Origin: Exophiala sp. HKRS030 | Taxonomy: Eukaryota; Ascomycota; Eurotiomycetes; Chaetothyriales; Herpotrichiellaceae | Assembly (NCBI GenBank): GCA_023897205.1 | Contig: JAHWDD010000033.1 | Coordinates: forward strand, 124,001 to 188,000 | DNA: 64,000 nt | Direction: 5' to 3' | Part shown: positions 10,467-22,040 of the stretch, piece by piece | Layout of the letters: every line of letters begins with the position of its first letter | Position numbering within the stretch: position 1 is the first letter of the stretch | Program-made: the position numbers and the translations under genes | Notes under the pieces: generated by a model | Seen by the model: only the letters and a program-made list of their open reading frames with translations | Told to the model about the DNA's origin: nothing | The model's database searches: none

Positions 10467-11225
10467 CCTTAAGAATAGAAAGTGGAGAAGCGCCAGGACT
10501 TATTCACGAATCCAAACGAGGAAAGATCTCAGTTGTTTTGATAGACGAGTTTGGGACCATTATTACCATACAAATCGTAAACACTGGATAGTCTTGATAA
10601 TCTGGCCACAGAGCACAACAGCAAATTTTTCAGGTTCATTTGACAGATTAATATTGATCTAAGACTCTTATTAGTCCGCATTTAAATCTAGAATGGGAAG
10701 AATCCACGGGGATGGAAAATTGTCCGCATTGATATTGGTTGGGTCGAGGTCTCATTCAACAGAGCTCACTGTGGGGCATAGTGGGAATGTCACGGACTTG
10801 GCAAATATAGTTAAAGCCCCTGGCCATCGGAGCCTTGCGAGTCTAAGTCATAGACATCCTTATCCACGACATCTGCCGGAGAGAGTTCTCGAATTATTAG
10901 TTTTTTTGCCAATGTTTTGACGGCCTACACAAACGATAAACGGGGTACGAGTTGTACCATGAGTTTGTCCTACGCACCAGTGTCACAAATCGAAATGACC
11001 TTCTGACATAGCAAATTCACAGAGTCATGCTATTCGTGACTTTCAGTATGACCACATACATTGAGCATGACTTGAGGATGTGGCAGTCATATTCTAAGAA
11101 CTGCATCTACAGGCTACAAAAGAAGGCAGACGGAGTTCTTTCTTTGTTGAAGAATGCTCCAAGTCAGGAAATTGAACCACACCGTATTGTCGAGGACATT
11201 CTCAGAGCATTGAGATCTTGATAGA
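10467..11225. other. Intergenic, one short ORF just upstream of the small-protein gene
   Basis: A 57-codon ORF from the ATG at about 11048 (MTTYIEHDLRMWQ...) ends at 11221, four bases before the ATG at 11226. It could be an upstream ORF in the leader of the next gene or a small gene. Nothing else was seen. Confidence 0.35.
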
Positions 11226-11799
11226 ATGTCTAGCTCACCAGATAAACACAACCGCCCTGAGGAGCTCTGTACTCCCCCAATCCACACACAAACCATGCCG
11301 GTCTCGATGGGGAACAGAATATACACGATCACGATGACAAGCGCCGAAAAATCTCATCTGGAAAGCAGAAAATACGTTCCCAGCAATCCAACGATGATCT
11401 CAACAAGGAGTATCGCGAAGAATCTGAAACCCTCCAAAAAGGGAAAAATCCGACGACCCAGCGTGGATCGAGACCATGCACGAACGGTACAGTACCAAGG
11501 CTATCCGAGCAAAGTACGCCAACCAAGGTTTATGGCCGCCGGATAGCGCTACTGATGAAGAACATCTCATTGCACAAATCAGACGCAGGGATATGTACAC
11601 ATCGCAGTCTGAATACGCCTATGAGGAGAGATTGAAAACCACAATCGAGAATCATTCCAGTACGAATGACCTACGCCAACACGGCATTTCTGTCAAGCAT
11701 TTCACTGGGGATGAGGCCGACCCATTCGAGATGGCATCAAAATGGCCATCTCGTCCAGAGGAACTCGATCGTGATGCCGTCAAGAAATGGGCCAAGTGA
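11226..11799 (+). CDS. Small charged protein, member A of a five-gene family, probably 2 exons
   Basis: The proposed model is exon 1 11226-11409, intron 11410-11461 (GTATCG...CCCAG, 52 bp) and exon 2 11462-11799, giving 173 aa. The C-terminal half is secure because it matches member B at 12412: LWPPDSATDEEHL (B: LWPPKDASDEEHL), HGISVKHFTGDEADPFE (B: NGVRVKHFTGDPERPYE) and the end LDRDAVKKWAK (B: LDREKVNEWAK). The N-terminal half is less sure; another frame across 11320-11460 also looks coding. The protein is hydrophilic and rich in charged residues, with no signal peptide or membrane helix. I do not recognise the family. The 59-residue module from LWPP to KHFT also appears at the same spacing in the genes at 14143, 15321 and 35790. 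Confidence 0.65.
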
Positions 11800-12411
11800 G
11801 TAGGCGAATCTTCTACGAGTGTATTCGTGTCCTTTGAAGGAAACTCCTGAGGACGTATGCCCGATAGATAACAATAGTCTCACTGTCATAGATTCGTGTC
11901 ATAGTCCATAGCTTCATAACACAAATATTGTCCAAAATCAGCGAAAATCCCTATACAGGGTTATTCAATGTCTTCTCCTGCCTGCAATTTGTGTAGTCCA
12001 CAACTTCGAGCCATGGACGTCATATGATGTATTACTGAGTAGACATGGGGTCACTATGACCAAACACACATTCAAGCCAATGCAGGAGTATACTATTATG
12101 AGGTCTTCAACTATTCGAACTACATCCGAAGAAGTCACTGTCTTATCACCAGGGCTAGCTACACTGACAGCGCCTCTCACAGTGACGAGAGTTCTCTACG
12201 TCGTACCGACCATTCCTGAATCCTCAAACGAACTAAATGAGTCAAAGAGATACAATGACGGTATCACCAGACCCACATCAGGATATAAAACGCAGAATAC
12301 AGGCGCTGATGCCACAAATTTCGCTTGGTATCAAACTCTTGAAGAAACCGGAATTCATCCCATACCTGGAATCAATCCACGGTTGAAGCGAACCAATTGA
12401 GACACATCGAG
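11800..12411. other. Spacer between tandem genes A and B
   Basis: It contains an ATG-started 114-codon ORF (12056-12400) with no family similarity that I can see. It ends just before member B and could be a 5' exon or chance. Not called as a gene. Confidence 0.4.
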
Positions 12412-12822
12412 ATGTCCCTCTCTCCATCAAACCCAGGCGCTAGTGCCTCTGACGGAGATGAGCAAAGCCCGTATAATGAAGAAGAAATGAACGCCAGACT
12501 CGAAGTCTACAGCACCAAGAGTCTGCGAGGGGCAGAAGGCGGCGACAAGCTATGGCCGCCTAAAGACGCAAGTGATGAAGAACACCTCAAAGCCCAGAAA
12601 AGCCGCAAGCATATGTACGACGAGGCGCCGTCTCGAGCTATACAGAATGAAAAGGCCCAAGTGACCTTTGAAAATGCTTCTGCCATGCGTGTTGCGGCAG
12701 CGAATGGTGTCAGGGTCAAGCATTTCACCGGAGATCCGGAGCGGCCTTATGAGACTAAGTACACGGATCCTAGGACGCCTCAGACTTTGGATCGAGAGAA
12801 GGTGAATGAGTGGGCAAAGTGA
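12412..12822 (+). CDS. Small charged protein, member B of a five-gene family
   Basis: Single exon, 136 aa, starting at the ATG at 12412 (MSLSPSNPG); the frame extends five codons upstream only through a non-ATG codon. It is the clear tandem paralogue of member A, 0.6 kb upstream, with the shared stretches LWPP..DEEHL.AQ, MY, FEN/IEN, VKHFTGD and a WAK ending. Predicted soluble, strongly hydrophilic, probably largely helical or disordered. No signal peptide, membrane segment, Cys pairs or known domain. The function is unknown; the tandem position and divergence suggest recent local amplification. The module from LWPP to KHFT is 60 residues. Confidence 0.8.
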   Translation: MSLSPSNPGASASDGDEQSPYNEEEMNARLEVYSTKSLRGAEGGDKLWPPKDASDEEHLKAQKSRKHMYDEAPSRAIQNEKAQVTFENASAMRVAAANGVRVKHFTGDPERPYETKYTDPRTPQTLDREKVNEWAK

Positions 12823-14142
12823 TGTGATGGAATGTGGTGATTTGTCAAATTGCTTGCTTGGGATTTGACTTGCGCTATCTTGTTGCATTTGTAGAGTTCC
12901 TCGGAGGCTTGACACTGATGCTACTAAGTGGCAGATACCTAGACAAGGCGTGGTATAGTCTTTAACTAGAGATAGTTGGAAAACACTAACATACTCTATC
13001 CCTAGGATAAATCAAGCCCATTAATACTTATATCAAATTACTAATTGTTAAATCGAGGCTGGTCTTCGGATTGCAGTGGCCAGGATGGTGCTGAACGAGG
13101 TATTGCCGTTCGGTCGCTGGCGACGGAATTCTGTGGAGACTAATCTGCTTTTCTCAAATTCCGCATTTTGGAAATTGGTCAAATCCAAGCTTAGGACTGG
13201 CTCAACGATGATTCACTGTCTGTGCTACATCTACGTGTTACACTTGAGTGGCACAAGTACTGATTAAGGCTTGTTCTCCGCGTTACAGTGACAGTCGGCA
13301 AGAGGCGTGTCCTCCTCTAGATAATTGAATGACATCCGTTGATGTCGGACGTGAAGTGGACGCCTACTGGATTCACTCAAAATTAATTTACTGTGTTGCA
13401 GAATAGTCACACCAACCAAGAGTGTAAGGAAGGGCTGTGTCTGAGCAAGGACAACCTTAGGTGCATTTCGCGAGTACTAAATATCCTCATGGCACCGAGA
13501 GACTTTGTTAATCTCAACGTCGAGTGGAACAGGGGCCTTCTCGACTCGAAATTTTTGATCACTGCGATATGTCAAGGTATTATCACATACATAGCCTGAT
13601 GAGGGGCATTTCTGAAAATTGCAGGATATTCCTTCGAGCTCGTCTCAAGAGGCACACATTCGATACGCTGAACTCGAGTCAAGCCTGAAAATGACTCAGT
13701 ATATGGCGACAGAATCATTCTAATCCCATGAAACCCATGAACGTGATACATCCTCACTAGTCATCTGCACGATGGACACTTCTGTGAGGAAATGCAAAGC
13801 CTCAGTCACATATTTCGACCATCATATGCGATATTCCAGTCATTCAACAATCACAATCATGTTGCAACTAAGGAGATTTTGTCGCATAGTAACTGTACCA
13901 GAGCCTATAAATCATCCGGTATTCTGATGGCATCCTGGATCTGATGCATATCACAGAATCATGAATTACAAGGCTTACTACCAGCAGGCAACGGCCTACA
14001 AGAGACACACCACAGAGGAATCATCTCCTCCCCAGAATCCAAGAGGCATCGAAAGCAAGAAATCGTCTCGGAAACAAACAGGGAAAAAGCTTGAAAAGCA
14101 CCCAGAACGACCCTCGAACATGGTGATTCGCTGGCATCTAGG
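12823..14142. other. 1.3-kb region without a recognised gene
   Basis: ORFs are short and unsupported. A 61-codon ORF at 13961-14146 (MNYKAYYQQATAYKR..., Lys-rich C-terminal half) overlaps the start of member C in another frame and might be a 5' exon or upstream ORF of that gene. Confidence 0.4.
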
Positions 14143-14634
14143 ATGAACACTATGAACGTCGATGATGGGTCCACTAGTCCAAGGAAGCATGTTGTGCGTT
14201 TTGCTGACGAAGGATCCGGTCCAAGTGGACAAGTGACACTTGACAATGAGGCAGCACCCGAAGAACCTCATCTCAGCGACTCGGAAACCGAAGACGCCGC
14301 AACAAAAGCAAAGCGTGAGCGAGAATGGCAACGACAAGAAGAATCGAATGAAACTCTACACTTGACAGCCACCACTGAGGCAATGAAGAAGAAGTTTGCC
14401 AAGTACTATCCATCTTCAGACGACGATGAAGCGACGATAAGAGCAATGGAACAAGCACGCATGGAGCTTGCCACAAAGTCCAAGGCTGAAAGTGTCAGGC
14501 GGAAGCGGATAGAGAGCACTAAGGGAAACAATTGGGCCGCTCAGGATCGTAAGGAGAATGGAATCGAGGAGACTGATTTTGCGTATCCTTCTGGTAGTGG
14601 CCTTCGTAAAGACTCCAGACGATCCAAAAGTTAA
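14143..14634 (+). CDS. Small charged protein, member C of the family
   Basis: Single exon, 163 aa from the ATG at 14143 (another Met is three codons later). The N-terminal part (VVRFADEGSGPSGQ) and an acidic Ser/Glu stretch (HLSDSETEDAATK) precede the module. It runs YYPSSDDDEA, then ARMELATKSKAES, then GNNWAAQDRK, and ends ENGIEETDFA: 60 residues from YYP to DFA, the same length as in members B and E. The N-terminal ADEGSGPSG resembles the segment before the module in member E (EDGGSEGPGPSE). Predicted soluble, highly charged and largely helical or disordered. No known domain is recognised and the function is unknown. Whether it has a 5' exon near 13961 is unresolved. Confidence 0.7.
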   Translation: MNTMNVDDGSTSPRKHVVRFADEGSGPSGQVTLDNEAAPEEPHLSDSETEDAATKAKREREWQRQEESNETLHLTATTEAMKKKFAKYYPSSDDDEATIRAMEQARMELATKSKAESVRRKRIESTKGNNWAAQDRKENGIEETDFAYPSGSGLRKDSRRSKS

Positions 14635-15320
14635 CCTTTTTCAGTAATGACGCCATTCAGCCTCATCGAGATATAAATAGTCCTTGGCTGCTGCTGTTAG
14701 AACTAGCGAGCAAACTAAAAGGCGTAATGTGAAGGAGAACTGAACTCATGGGTTGCGCCCTCGTCAGGTTCAGGTAGAATGGTTATTGGACATCTATTCC
14801 CTTAATCCTTTCAAGAAACTAGTTAGAGCTTTCAAGACGACACCGTCCAGATTCCGGATTCACGAGGAGTAGTCATGATAGCGTTTCAATTAATACCTTC
14901 AACCGAGAATAGTAACTCTCGTTTCTTGCGGTGCTATCAATCAAGTCCTCATCACAAGATGTAAGATTGTGCAAGTTATCAGAATTCCTCCTGCGGCTTC
15001 GAAGGCACGAATTTTCCGTATATCCCCCCCATTATCGATCGGAGTCGACATCAAATGAAAGATTAGTCACCACCAAAAGCAAAGATGCGTTTGAGGGAAT
15101 GAGTCTCGAACCCAGACGACAGACAATCATCTTGGGACCGTGTGTGTAGTCATGCAAACATTTCGACACCATATGTATGACAATCATCCAATGCGTATAA
15201 ATATCCTATCTTTTCCTGATGCTGTTTGACTTTTGTTTCTGTGATACCACCTCGACGCAGATTCGACACCTTATATACTCTATCAGAAGAAGATATATAT
15301 AAGACCATAGCTATAGCGGC
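14635..15320. other. Intergenic between members C and D
   Basis: Only unsupported ORFs are present. A TATAAATA element near 15198 and a TATATATAAG stretch near 15294, the latter close to the ATG at 15321, could be core-promoter elements for member D. Confidence 0.4.
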
Positions 15321-16100
15321 ATGCATTCATTCTTGAGTAAGCTCAAATCAAAAAAGCATAGGAAAAGCAGCGAAAACGGATCGATTAGCGAAGCCTCTGA
15401 AACATCATCGGTAGGTACAGAGGATGTCAGTCATGTACCTTCTGCCAGGTATGAATGCCACGGCGCAGATTATGAAACTGTGAAACCATCGGAAAATACT
15501 GTTGGTGCCACAGAAGCACATACCAATAAACCATCGTCAACGACGCCTCTGAAAGATGTTGCCTCCATCGACAAAGGTAAGGGGAAGGAAATTGTCGATC
15601 ACGGTCTCAGGCCTATACTGTCCAACCCGAGTTCTCCAAGGAAAGACAGACACAATCTACATGTGCACTTTTCGGGATTGAGCCTTTCAGGACCCTCTCG
15701 CGAAGAACAAGACCTTGGTGATCGTCCAGAATCCTCGACAACACAGCCTTCAGGCCACAATCAACCTTTGGTACCAAGTTCTCCCAGAATATCCAAGCGA
15801 CTGCTGATAAGTGATGAAGAGTACGAAGAGCATCGTGAGCGCCGCGCAGAGGAAAACACCACAGAAAGCTGGCAGAAGAGACGTCCAGAATGGTTCCCCC
15901 AGCCAGGCGATTCCCCAGAGGCGATTGAGGATAAAGAAAGGCTAAGATCCGGAATGGACGCCACGGACCTCCGTGTGGTCAAGGCTAGGCAAACAGTTAC
16001 AGCTGGTAATGCATATGCAATGTTTCATCGGGCTGCGAACCAAGTCAAAACCCTGGATTTCGCGGTAGATCCCGCAATTAAGAAACGAGCCAAAGATTGA
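15321..16100 (+). CDS. Charged 259-aa protein, member D of the family
   Basis: Single exon from the ATG at 15321. The N terminus is basic (KLKSKKHRKSSENG), followed by Ser/Thr-rich low complexity and a DKGKGKE motif also found as KGKGKDQQD in member E. The C-terminal part holds the module: WFPQPGDSPEAIEDKERLR, then VTAGNAYAMFHRAAN, ending VKTLDFA, 58 residues from WFP to DFA. The preceding DEEYEEHRERRAEENT is acidic and helical. No signal peptide or membrane helix. It is the largest of the tandem members; the module is the only part shared with A, B and C. Function unknown. Confidence 0.75.
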   Translation: MHSFLSKLKSKKHRKSSENGSISEASETSSVGTEDVSHVPSARYECHGADYETVKPSENTVGATEAHTNKPSSTTPLKDVASIDKGKGKEIVDHGLRPILSNPSSPRKDRHNLHVHFSGLSLSGPSREEQDLGDRPESSTTQPSGHNQPLVPSSPRISKRLLISDEEYEEHRERRAEENTTESWQKRRPEWFPQPGDSPEAIEDKERLRSGMDATDLRVVKARQTVTAGNAYAMFHRAANQVKTLDFAVDPAIKKRAKD

Positions 16101-16749
16101 GGATAGGCATGGGATGCCAGAGATTATGATAAATCTCCACTCAGCTATACTCGTTAAATTTCTCGGTCGCTTCCCTTAACGTATGAGATCTCAAGCAACC
16201 CTTTTACCAAAGCTTTACACAGTCCGTGATCTGTCATCCGGTCGTAAAGTCAGCACGGATTGTTGCATGAATCGGTCCTCGGAGCTTACTGCAATCGGGT
16301 GCTCTCCAGATGAATGTGAATCTTGGAGAAAGGAGATACACAAATAAACGTCTCAGCTGCGTGAGGCCTGGATTATATCAATTATACGCCAATCTCATCC
16401 CAACAGACGAGATAATGCCGGGTTGCTTAGAAAAAGTGTTAGGCAGATGACCGTGTGATTTTAGACTCAAGAGCCTCACTTGCCTATAGAATATCCCACT
16501 TGCGATTCCGCACTTTGATAGACTCACCAGCGGAGTCATCGGCTTTGATGGGCTTATGAAGAAGACTTCGAACTACTCAATTGAACACTTCTGACCCGAA
16601 CATCTAAGGTCTGCAATTGTTAGGCATTCAGTTTCAGGAATCAAACTTCATGTTTCATTGTCCCTATATTCTCCTTAGGCTCGACAGTAACCTCTAGAAT
16701 CCATCATCTACGAGTGGATAGGCTTTTTGGACGGCGACCTTACCAAAGG
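16101..16749. other. Intergenic, no gene seen
   Basis: No ORF above about 60 codons with protein-like content was found between member D and the minus-strand relic. Confidence 0.4.
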
Positions 16750-19140
16750 CTTCCGATAGCTTGGCCTAGAGCTCTTCCTTTGCACTGTTCGGCTGTGAAC
16801 CCAGCTTCGTCGCAACATCATCATCACCTAGCGCAGTTCGCAGCGCATCAAGCAATTGACCAAGGGCCTTGTTGGGTTGCGGGGCCTGAGTAGGCCTGAC
16901 TGGTGCTCCTAGCTTAGAGTCACCAGCTCGATCGCTGGTTTGAGAAGGTGTAGATATGTCATCATCATAGCGGCGAACAGTGGCTTGCCGAGCTTTCAAT
17001 AGTCTTTGGCGGGGCAATAGCATGAGCAGGTTGCCCAGTATTCGTGCCAGTCGTGACGTCCGCGTCTTCTAGGAATAGGTATTCCGCACTCACAGGCTGG
17101 AACGGTTGCGACTGGTCCCTACCGGTAAGCTGCATGATGTAACCCAGGATTTGTGGTCCAGGAATGCGCACTACAATACCACCTGCAGTTTCCGTGCTGG
17201 AGGATCAACTGCTGTCGGTAGACGACCTCGATGCACTGCTGCTCGAGAAGCACAAGAATCCACCTGAACCTGAACTTTCCGACCGTTGATCAAAATGGGC
17301 CTTGAAGGACTTGTTGTCCGTACTGCTGGATCTGATCTTGATGACACAGCCCTTCACCAGAATGTACTCGACAGAGAAGGCAGCCAGGTATCCCTTAGGC
17401 TTGTCGGCTGAACTGTTCTCCCGAATGGCCTTGACGGCCTCGTCCGTGGTGTGGCCATTTTCCAGGCAGGCCAGGTAGCCGAATCTGGATCATTCGTGGT
17501 ACGTATGAAAGAACTGCTCACGTCCAACAAAGAAGGATCGTACCACCCTGACCGATCGACTGTCACATATGTAACGGCGCATGGCCACATCAACACCAAG
17601 GCGCTGAGACAGGGATCTGGTCGGTTCATCGCTGAAGAGGAGGTGGAGCTGCTTGAGTGAGAGCCAATCCAGAAGTTGCAGCTAAAGGAGTCGACGGAGG
17701 AGGTGCTCGTGCTTTCGATGCTCGTATAGTCTTTGTTGACGGTTGGGCTGATGTGAATTTCGGACCAGCGATATAGCTCTCTTGCAATTCGACAAGCTCG
17801 GCTTTTGCTTTTCTTAGCTGTCTCTGTAGGCCATCCACCATCATTTTTGTGTCGCCCGCAACAACTTGAGCATATTCACTCATGTGCTTAGTCAGTACTT
17901 GTGAGGCAGAACTCGCCGCAGAGTTTGCGATTGCAAACGCATCCATTTTGGCCTCGATATCTTCTAACGCCTTCGAGTCTTGGCCAAATAGATCCATAAC
18001 GCCTTTCGTCTTTTCGTCATTGGTACCCAGTGCTTTGATCTACTCTATACCCCGTGAGGCAACAGAGAGAACGGGCCCAGCAGGTGTCAACGCAGCGACT
18101 GCTTGGAGAGCGATTTTGACCGCAGAGATTGTGGATGCAGAGTAATTTCGTGAGAGATCAGTGATAAACAGGATCTCAGACGGCTGCGGCATCGGTCGTG
18201 ACCTGCTTCGCAGCATCCGGGTCGCCATTGTTAAGCCTCGCAGGTTAGCAATTTGATACTCGAGGCCATGAACGGGCTGACTCTTAGTCATTACAGTGGC
18301 TGTGAATAAGATTAAGGTCCTGCATCAGTTCCTCACACGTGAAGCCTGTGTCCAGTGCTTCAAAACAGTTGGTTGGCGGTATAGATACTGGATAGACCGA
18401 AGAAGCTGAATAGAGCGAAGATAGCGCAGACTCTCTAAACGAGTCCTTCGCGTCTTGAAGTGATTCTGCGAGACTCTTGATGTCTAAGTGGCCTATGAAT
18501 CTGCGAACTGTATGGCTATAGCCACAAACAACAGCATCAGCATACTTGGAAGACAAGAAAAGCATCCGTCAAGCTTGTAAGCATAGGTTCCCTTGTCGAA
18601 AAACCTTATCGGAAATTGTAATGCAAAGTATTGTCCTACTCCAGAACCTAAAATCTTGTTGTCAGTACAACCAGAGATCCAAGGGTATGGACATCACTCA
18701 CACTACAAAGTGGATAACTTGTTATACAGCTCGTAGATAAAGGAGCCCTTGCCTTTATCAACAGGGGCATTGAGCGGTACAGTGGGATCAGGAGCTCTTA
18801 GAGGGCCGATTGGTGGTCTCCCAGGGACCGTTGGAATGGCAAGGTCATGTGAAGCACCAATTTAAGAGATATTGCTCCTCAGAGCAACATCAAAAACGCT
18901 TGATGCCAGTCCCTGTAACCACTAGGTGATCCGCGAAGAATTTATAGAAGTCGAGCAGGCTGGATGCCTCGGCTCATTGTGCTTGGCGACAAGATCGGTA
19001 TAAGCATTTCGGGCAGCTTGCCACTTGCCCCCTTTCAGGGACGTGGTGATAGCCTCGAGACCAGTATCAGAATATAACTGCATGCTCCTCAGATAGCTCT
19101 CGACTATGCGTTGTCGCGGGTTATCCTTGGAAGCTCTCAA
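16750..19140 (-). pseudogene. Decayed minus-strand gene of unknown family
   Basis: A series of minus-strand fragments in changing frames looks like one long former protein. 19140-18922 contains YLRSMQLYSDTGLEAITTSL. 18565-18284 contains SSKYADAVVCGYSHTVRRFI. 18291-18040 contains PSEILFITDLSRNYS. After an in-frame TAG (18042-18040) the same frame continues IKALGTNDEKTKGVMDLFG and a coiled-coil-like stretch GDTKMMVDGLQRQLRKAKAE up to 17626. Further fragments are at 17629-17354 and 17171-16766, the last ending GQLLDALRTALGDDD. Several frame changes are needed and at least one plain stop is present, so it cannot encode one protein as it stands. I do not recognise the family; the composition (Ala/Ser-rich, coiled coil, acidic) gives no safe hint. 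Confidence 0.6.
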
Positions 19141-20043
19141 GGTGATGATTATCGAAACAGTCCTCTCCTACGAAATTCCCACCTGGGTTCAGCAGTGCAA
19201 TATTGGCCGATTCATACGGCAAGAGGCTGATCGAGGTATCGACATGGCTGAGAATCCCGAACCCGGTCTTGTCTTGAGCTGCAGTTACCGAAGATGGCTG
19301 CAACACCCTTGACCTTGAGAATCTCCAGAGCTAGGTCCTGTAAGTGAAGAACGACCGAGTCCATGATAGAGCCGGCATCCTAACGAGTGGCCCAATACTT
19401 ATTTGTCTTGATCACATTAAACTTCTTTTCGTCGGCCTTTCATATGAAATAGCTATCAGTGGGTTCGCTTGACGAGGACTGAACCCTCTTTGACCTGTGT
19501 TTAGTTAGTAGCACCAGAAGTCTTAGGAAAAATGTTGTTAAAATTGATATCAGCCTCCAGGTCATCTCATGCAGTCCTGCGGTTATCGTCACTCTTTCGC
19601 GCATCTTTGATCTTCCCAGAAGCCACAGAGCATTTGCTATGTAGGGAACTCTCAGGCTTTGAGTTGTGTGGAGCGAGCACCACACTTCAAGATGTCTTGG
19701 AAGGTGTCATGCTTCAAGGGAGGCGGATCTCCACGCCGTCTGATCGCCAAGGATCTTATTCTAGGCACTCTAGGACAGGGGGCAACTGATTGTTATGATG
19801 TTGTTTCCCTCCACCAAGCGATCGGATTGTGGATGTTTCGTTGACTGTTTGCTACTGTCAGGTGAGGTCAGGGTGACAACTGGTAGAGATCAAGTTCAAA
19901 TGTTAGTCAAATGTTAGTATGCCAGTTATTCTGATTCAGTTAACCCTAATTCTCTAACCGAGGTATCTTGGCGCTGTGACCACTCACGCGAGTCACGATC
20001 ACATGACTATGGTACATACGGACACCTTGTACCTATAGGAAGC
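19141..20043. other. Intergenic, no gene seen
   Basis: ORFs at 19440-19844 on both strands lack recognisable motifs. This stretch may include the 5' remains of the relic at 16750-19140. Confidence 0.35.
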
Positions 20044-20979
20044 CTACACAATCTCGCTAAGACCGACAGCGACCTCAAGACCTCGGATCGGCTTTTTCGT
20101 AGACAAAACGCAACCACGTGGGCGGTCGATATACGGCTGCCACCACGCCTTGCTTTTGATCTCGAAATCAACCTCGTTTGGCAACATCTGATAAGAATTA
20201 GTTTAGTAAGGCAGGCGCATTGTCGAAGGAATTTCATATCGAATATCACATACTAGATTCACTAGTTAGATGTGCGAGGGATGTTTTAAAGGGGTAATAC
20301 ATACCCACTTGCCAAGAAAGTTCAGGAAATCCCGCTGCAGCCGCAGCCTTGCTGTATTCGGATTCGTACAGCACATACGAGTCGAATTCGACGCTCGGAG
20401 ATGCATTCGCAACCATGTGAACCTTGAAACCGTAGTCATAAACATCGGTAACCTGCCACTTGTCGCCGATTTGACCTTCTTCTGGGGTCATGTGCGGCCC
20501 ACACTGTTTGAGCAAAAAGGGATTCGGGCCAACCCGACCAATCGACCGCCAGGTTTTAGCGCATCAAATATGTTTTCGAACATTCTCGAGAGACGTTGCC
20601 AATCAGCAGCATAATTGAACAGCCATGCAGCGAATACCAGATCAAATGTCCCTCGCATGTGATTCAAGCCAAGATTTTGAAGGAGGTGTGGCTGTTCGAA
20701 ATCACCGACAAAAAATCTGATAGGACCATCACTGCAGCAATCTGGAAGTTCCGCCTTTGCACTGTCAATCATGCCAGAAGAGATGTCGATGCCAATGACT
20801 TCTACGGCTCCTTTCTGAGCCATCATCTGAGAGTAAAATCCTGTGCCGCATGCTCCATCCAAAACTCTCATTCCTTCGAGATCGTTCATCGCTTCATTGG
20901 CGTACCTATTCTGCATGATTGGGATTGGTCTGTTCTTCAGCTGCGTGTACAGCGTTCCGTAACTGTCGTACTGCGCCAT
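20044..20979 (-). CDS. Class I SAM-dependent methyltransferase (frame broken by one base), 2 exons
   Basis: Exon 1 is 20979-20309 and exon 2 is 20187-20044, with a 121-bp intron (GTGGGT...TATCAG). The start ATG at 20979 (MAQYDSYG) is the usual beginning of small fungal methyltransferases. The Rossmann-type SAM fold is clear: motif I VLDGACGTGFYS, GIDISSGMI after beta-2, FVGDFEQP, then FDLVFAAWLFNYAAD and LKPGGRLVG. Just after LKPGGRLVG the frame slips: the expected continuation GPNPFLLKQCGPHMTPEE is one base off at the CCC run 20533-20535, and one extra C there gives 271 aa. Exon 2 supplies the normal end (DFEIKSKAWWQPYIDRP). The substrate is unknown. The AsaB-like enzyme upstream on the same strand makes a small metabolic role possible. 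Confidence 0.8.
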
Positions 20980-21875
20980 TACTAATTGTATTGGTGAGCT
21001 TTCGTGAATGCTGCGGAGAGCAAGAACACAGAGACGGCCTTCTATATTTACGCCAAGCAGTAAATTCGACGGCATTGCATGACTTCCTCCCGCGCGGCCA
21101 AATTGATCAGCTCGCAGTAGACTGCATTAGTGGCGTCGAGCATGGGTGGTTGCAGGATGATAAAATGTGACATTCACCACTGTGAGGTTAGATGACGCGC
21201 GATCCTTGTTTTATCATTGTAGTAGTCCTGGCTGGAGCGATGGATTGAGGCTGAAAACGTTGCATACCTTGGACATGGCTCATAGCTTTTCAGCTTCTGC
21301 CTCGTCGGCTCACGAACTTATCACTACAAGAGGTGACTATTTATACTTAGATCTCGTAGATAGGATCATTTCTCCTTTCTCAACAATGTTCAAGTCTTCC
21401 TGATGCTGATGGCCGGACAGCTTTCTGTAAATGTCTACCAAAAGGAAGTCAAATTCACACTTAAATGCTGTAAACCTAGCAGAACTTCACGTACTGCTCT
21501 ACGGTTGTTGAAACGTACCGATAATTGAAATGCAGATGACCAAGGCAATGTCGGCAACCCGTGGCCTTCGTTACAAACCAGTCAAAACCCGGCTCTTACT
21601 TGTTTCGAGGACGTAGGGGGATTCGAGCCAGGGTTAGAAAATGAGGGAAATCGACAACCAGGACCGTAGTAGAAACCCCGTCCAACAATACCTGTTTTGA
21701 CTCGTATCGCGTGGTCCCACGACATTATTACCCCCACCGTCTCTCGTACCACACGACAAAGCATATACGTGCCCCCCCTCCATCACTGATACTCCAGCTT
21801 CTTTTATTTCGTGTAGCACGTCGATATCTCACACAACATCCTTTCCATTATTTTTGATTCAAAAACCCGAACATC
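20980..21875. other. Intergenic, no gene seen
   Basis: It holds the promoter of the methyltransferase. Short ORFs on both strands lack support. Confidence 0.4.
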
Positions 21876-22040
21876 ATGGACGACCGAGAAGTTGTCATTC
21901 ACAATTATAAACAGGGACAGGTCATCTTTGGGACCAACGATGGTCGCATTCAGCCATGGCGCGAGCATTGGCAGCCTGGCCCAAAGGCGACTACGCGGAC
22001 AAGCTCAAAGGTTTTCACAGAGGCCAAAAGATTTCTCTAG
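21876..22040 (+). CDS. Candidate 54-aa small ORF
   Basis: The ATG at 21876 (ATCATGG) opens a 54-codon frame that begins MDDREVVIHNYKQGQVIFG and ends at TAG 22040, with aromatic and basic residues (IQPWREHWQPGP). The composition looks like coding sequence, and a pyrimidine-rich leader precedes it. There is no recognised domain and no signal peptide. It may be a real small protein, a 5' exon whose partner I could not find, or chance. Confidence 0.3.
   Translation: MDDREVVIHNYKQGQVIFGTNDGRIQPWREHWQPGPKATTRTSSKVFTEAKRFL

Noticed and set aside
11320..11461. Frameshift in small-protein gene A
   Set aside because: A 52-bp intron (11410-11461) restores the frame into the part that matches gene B; a lesion is not required, though the other frame also looks partly coding.
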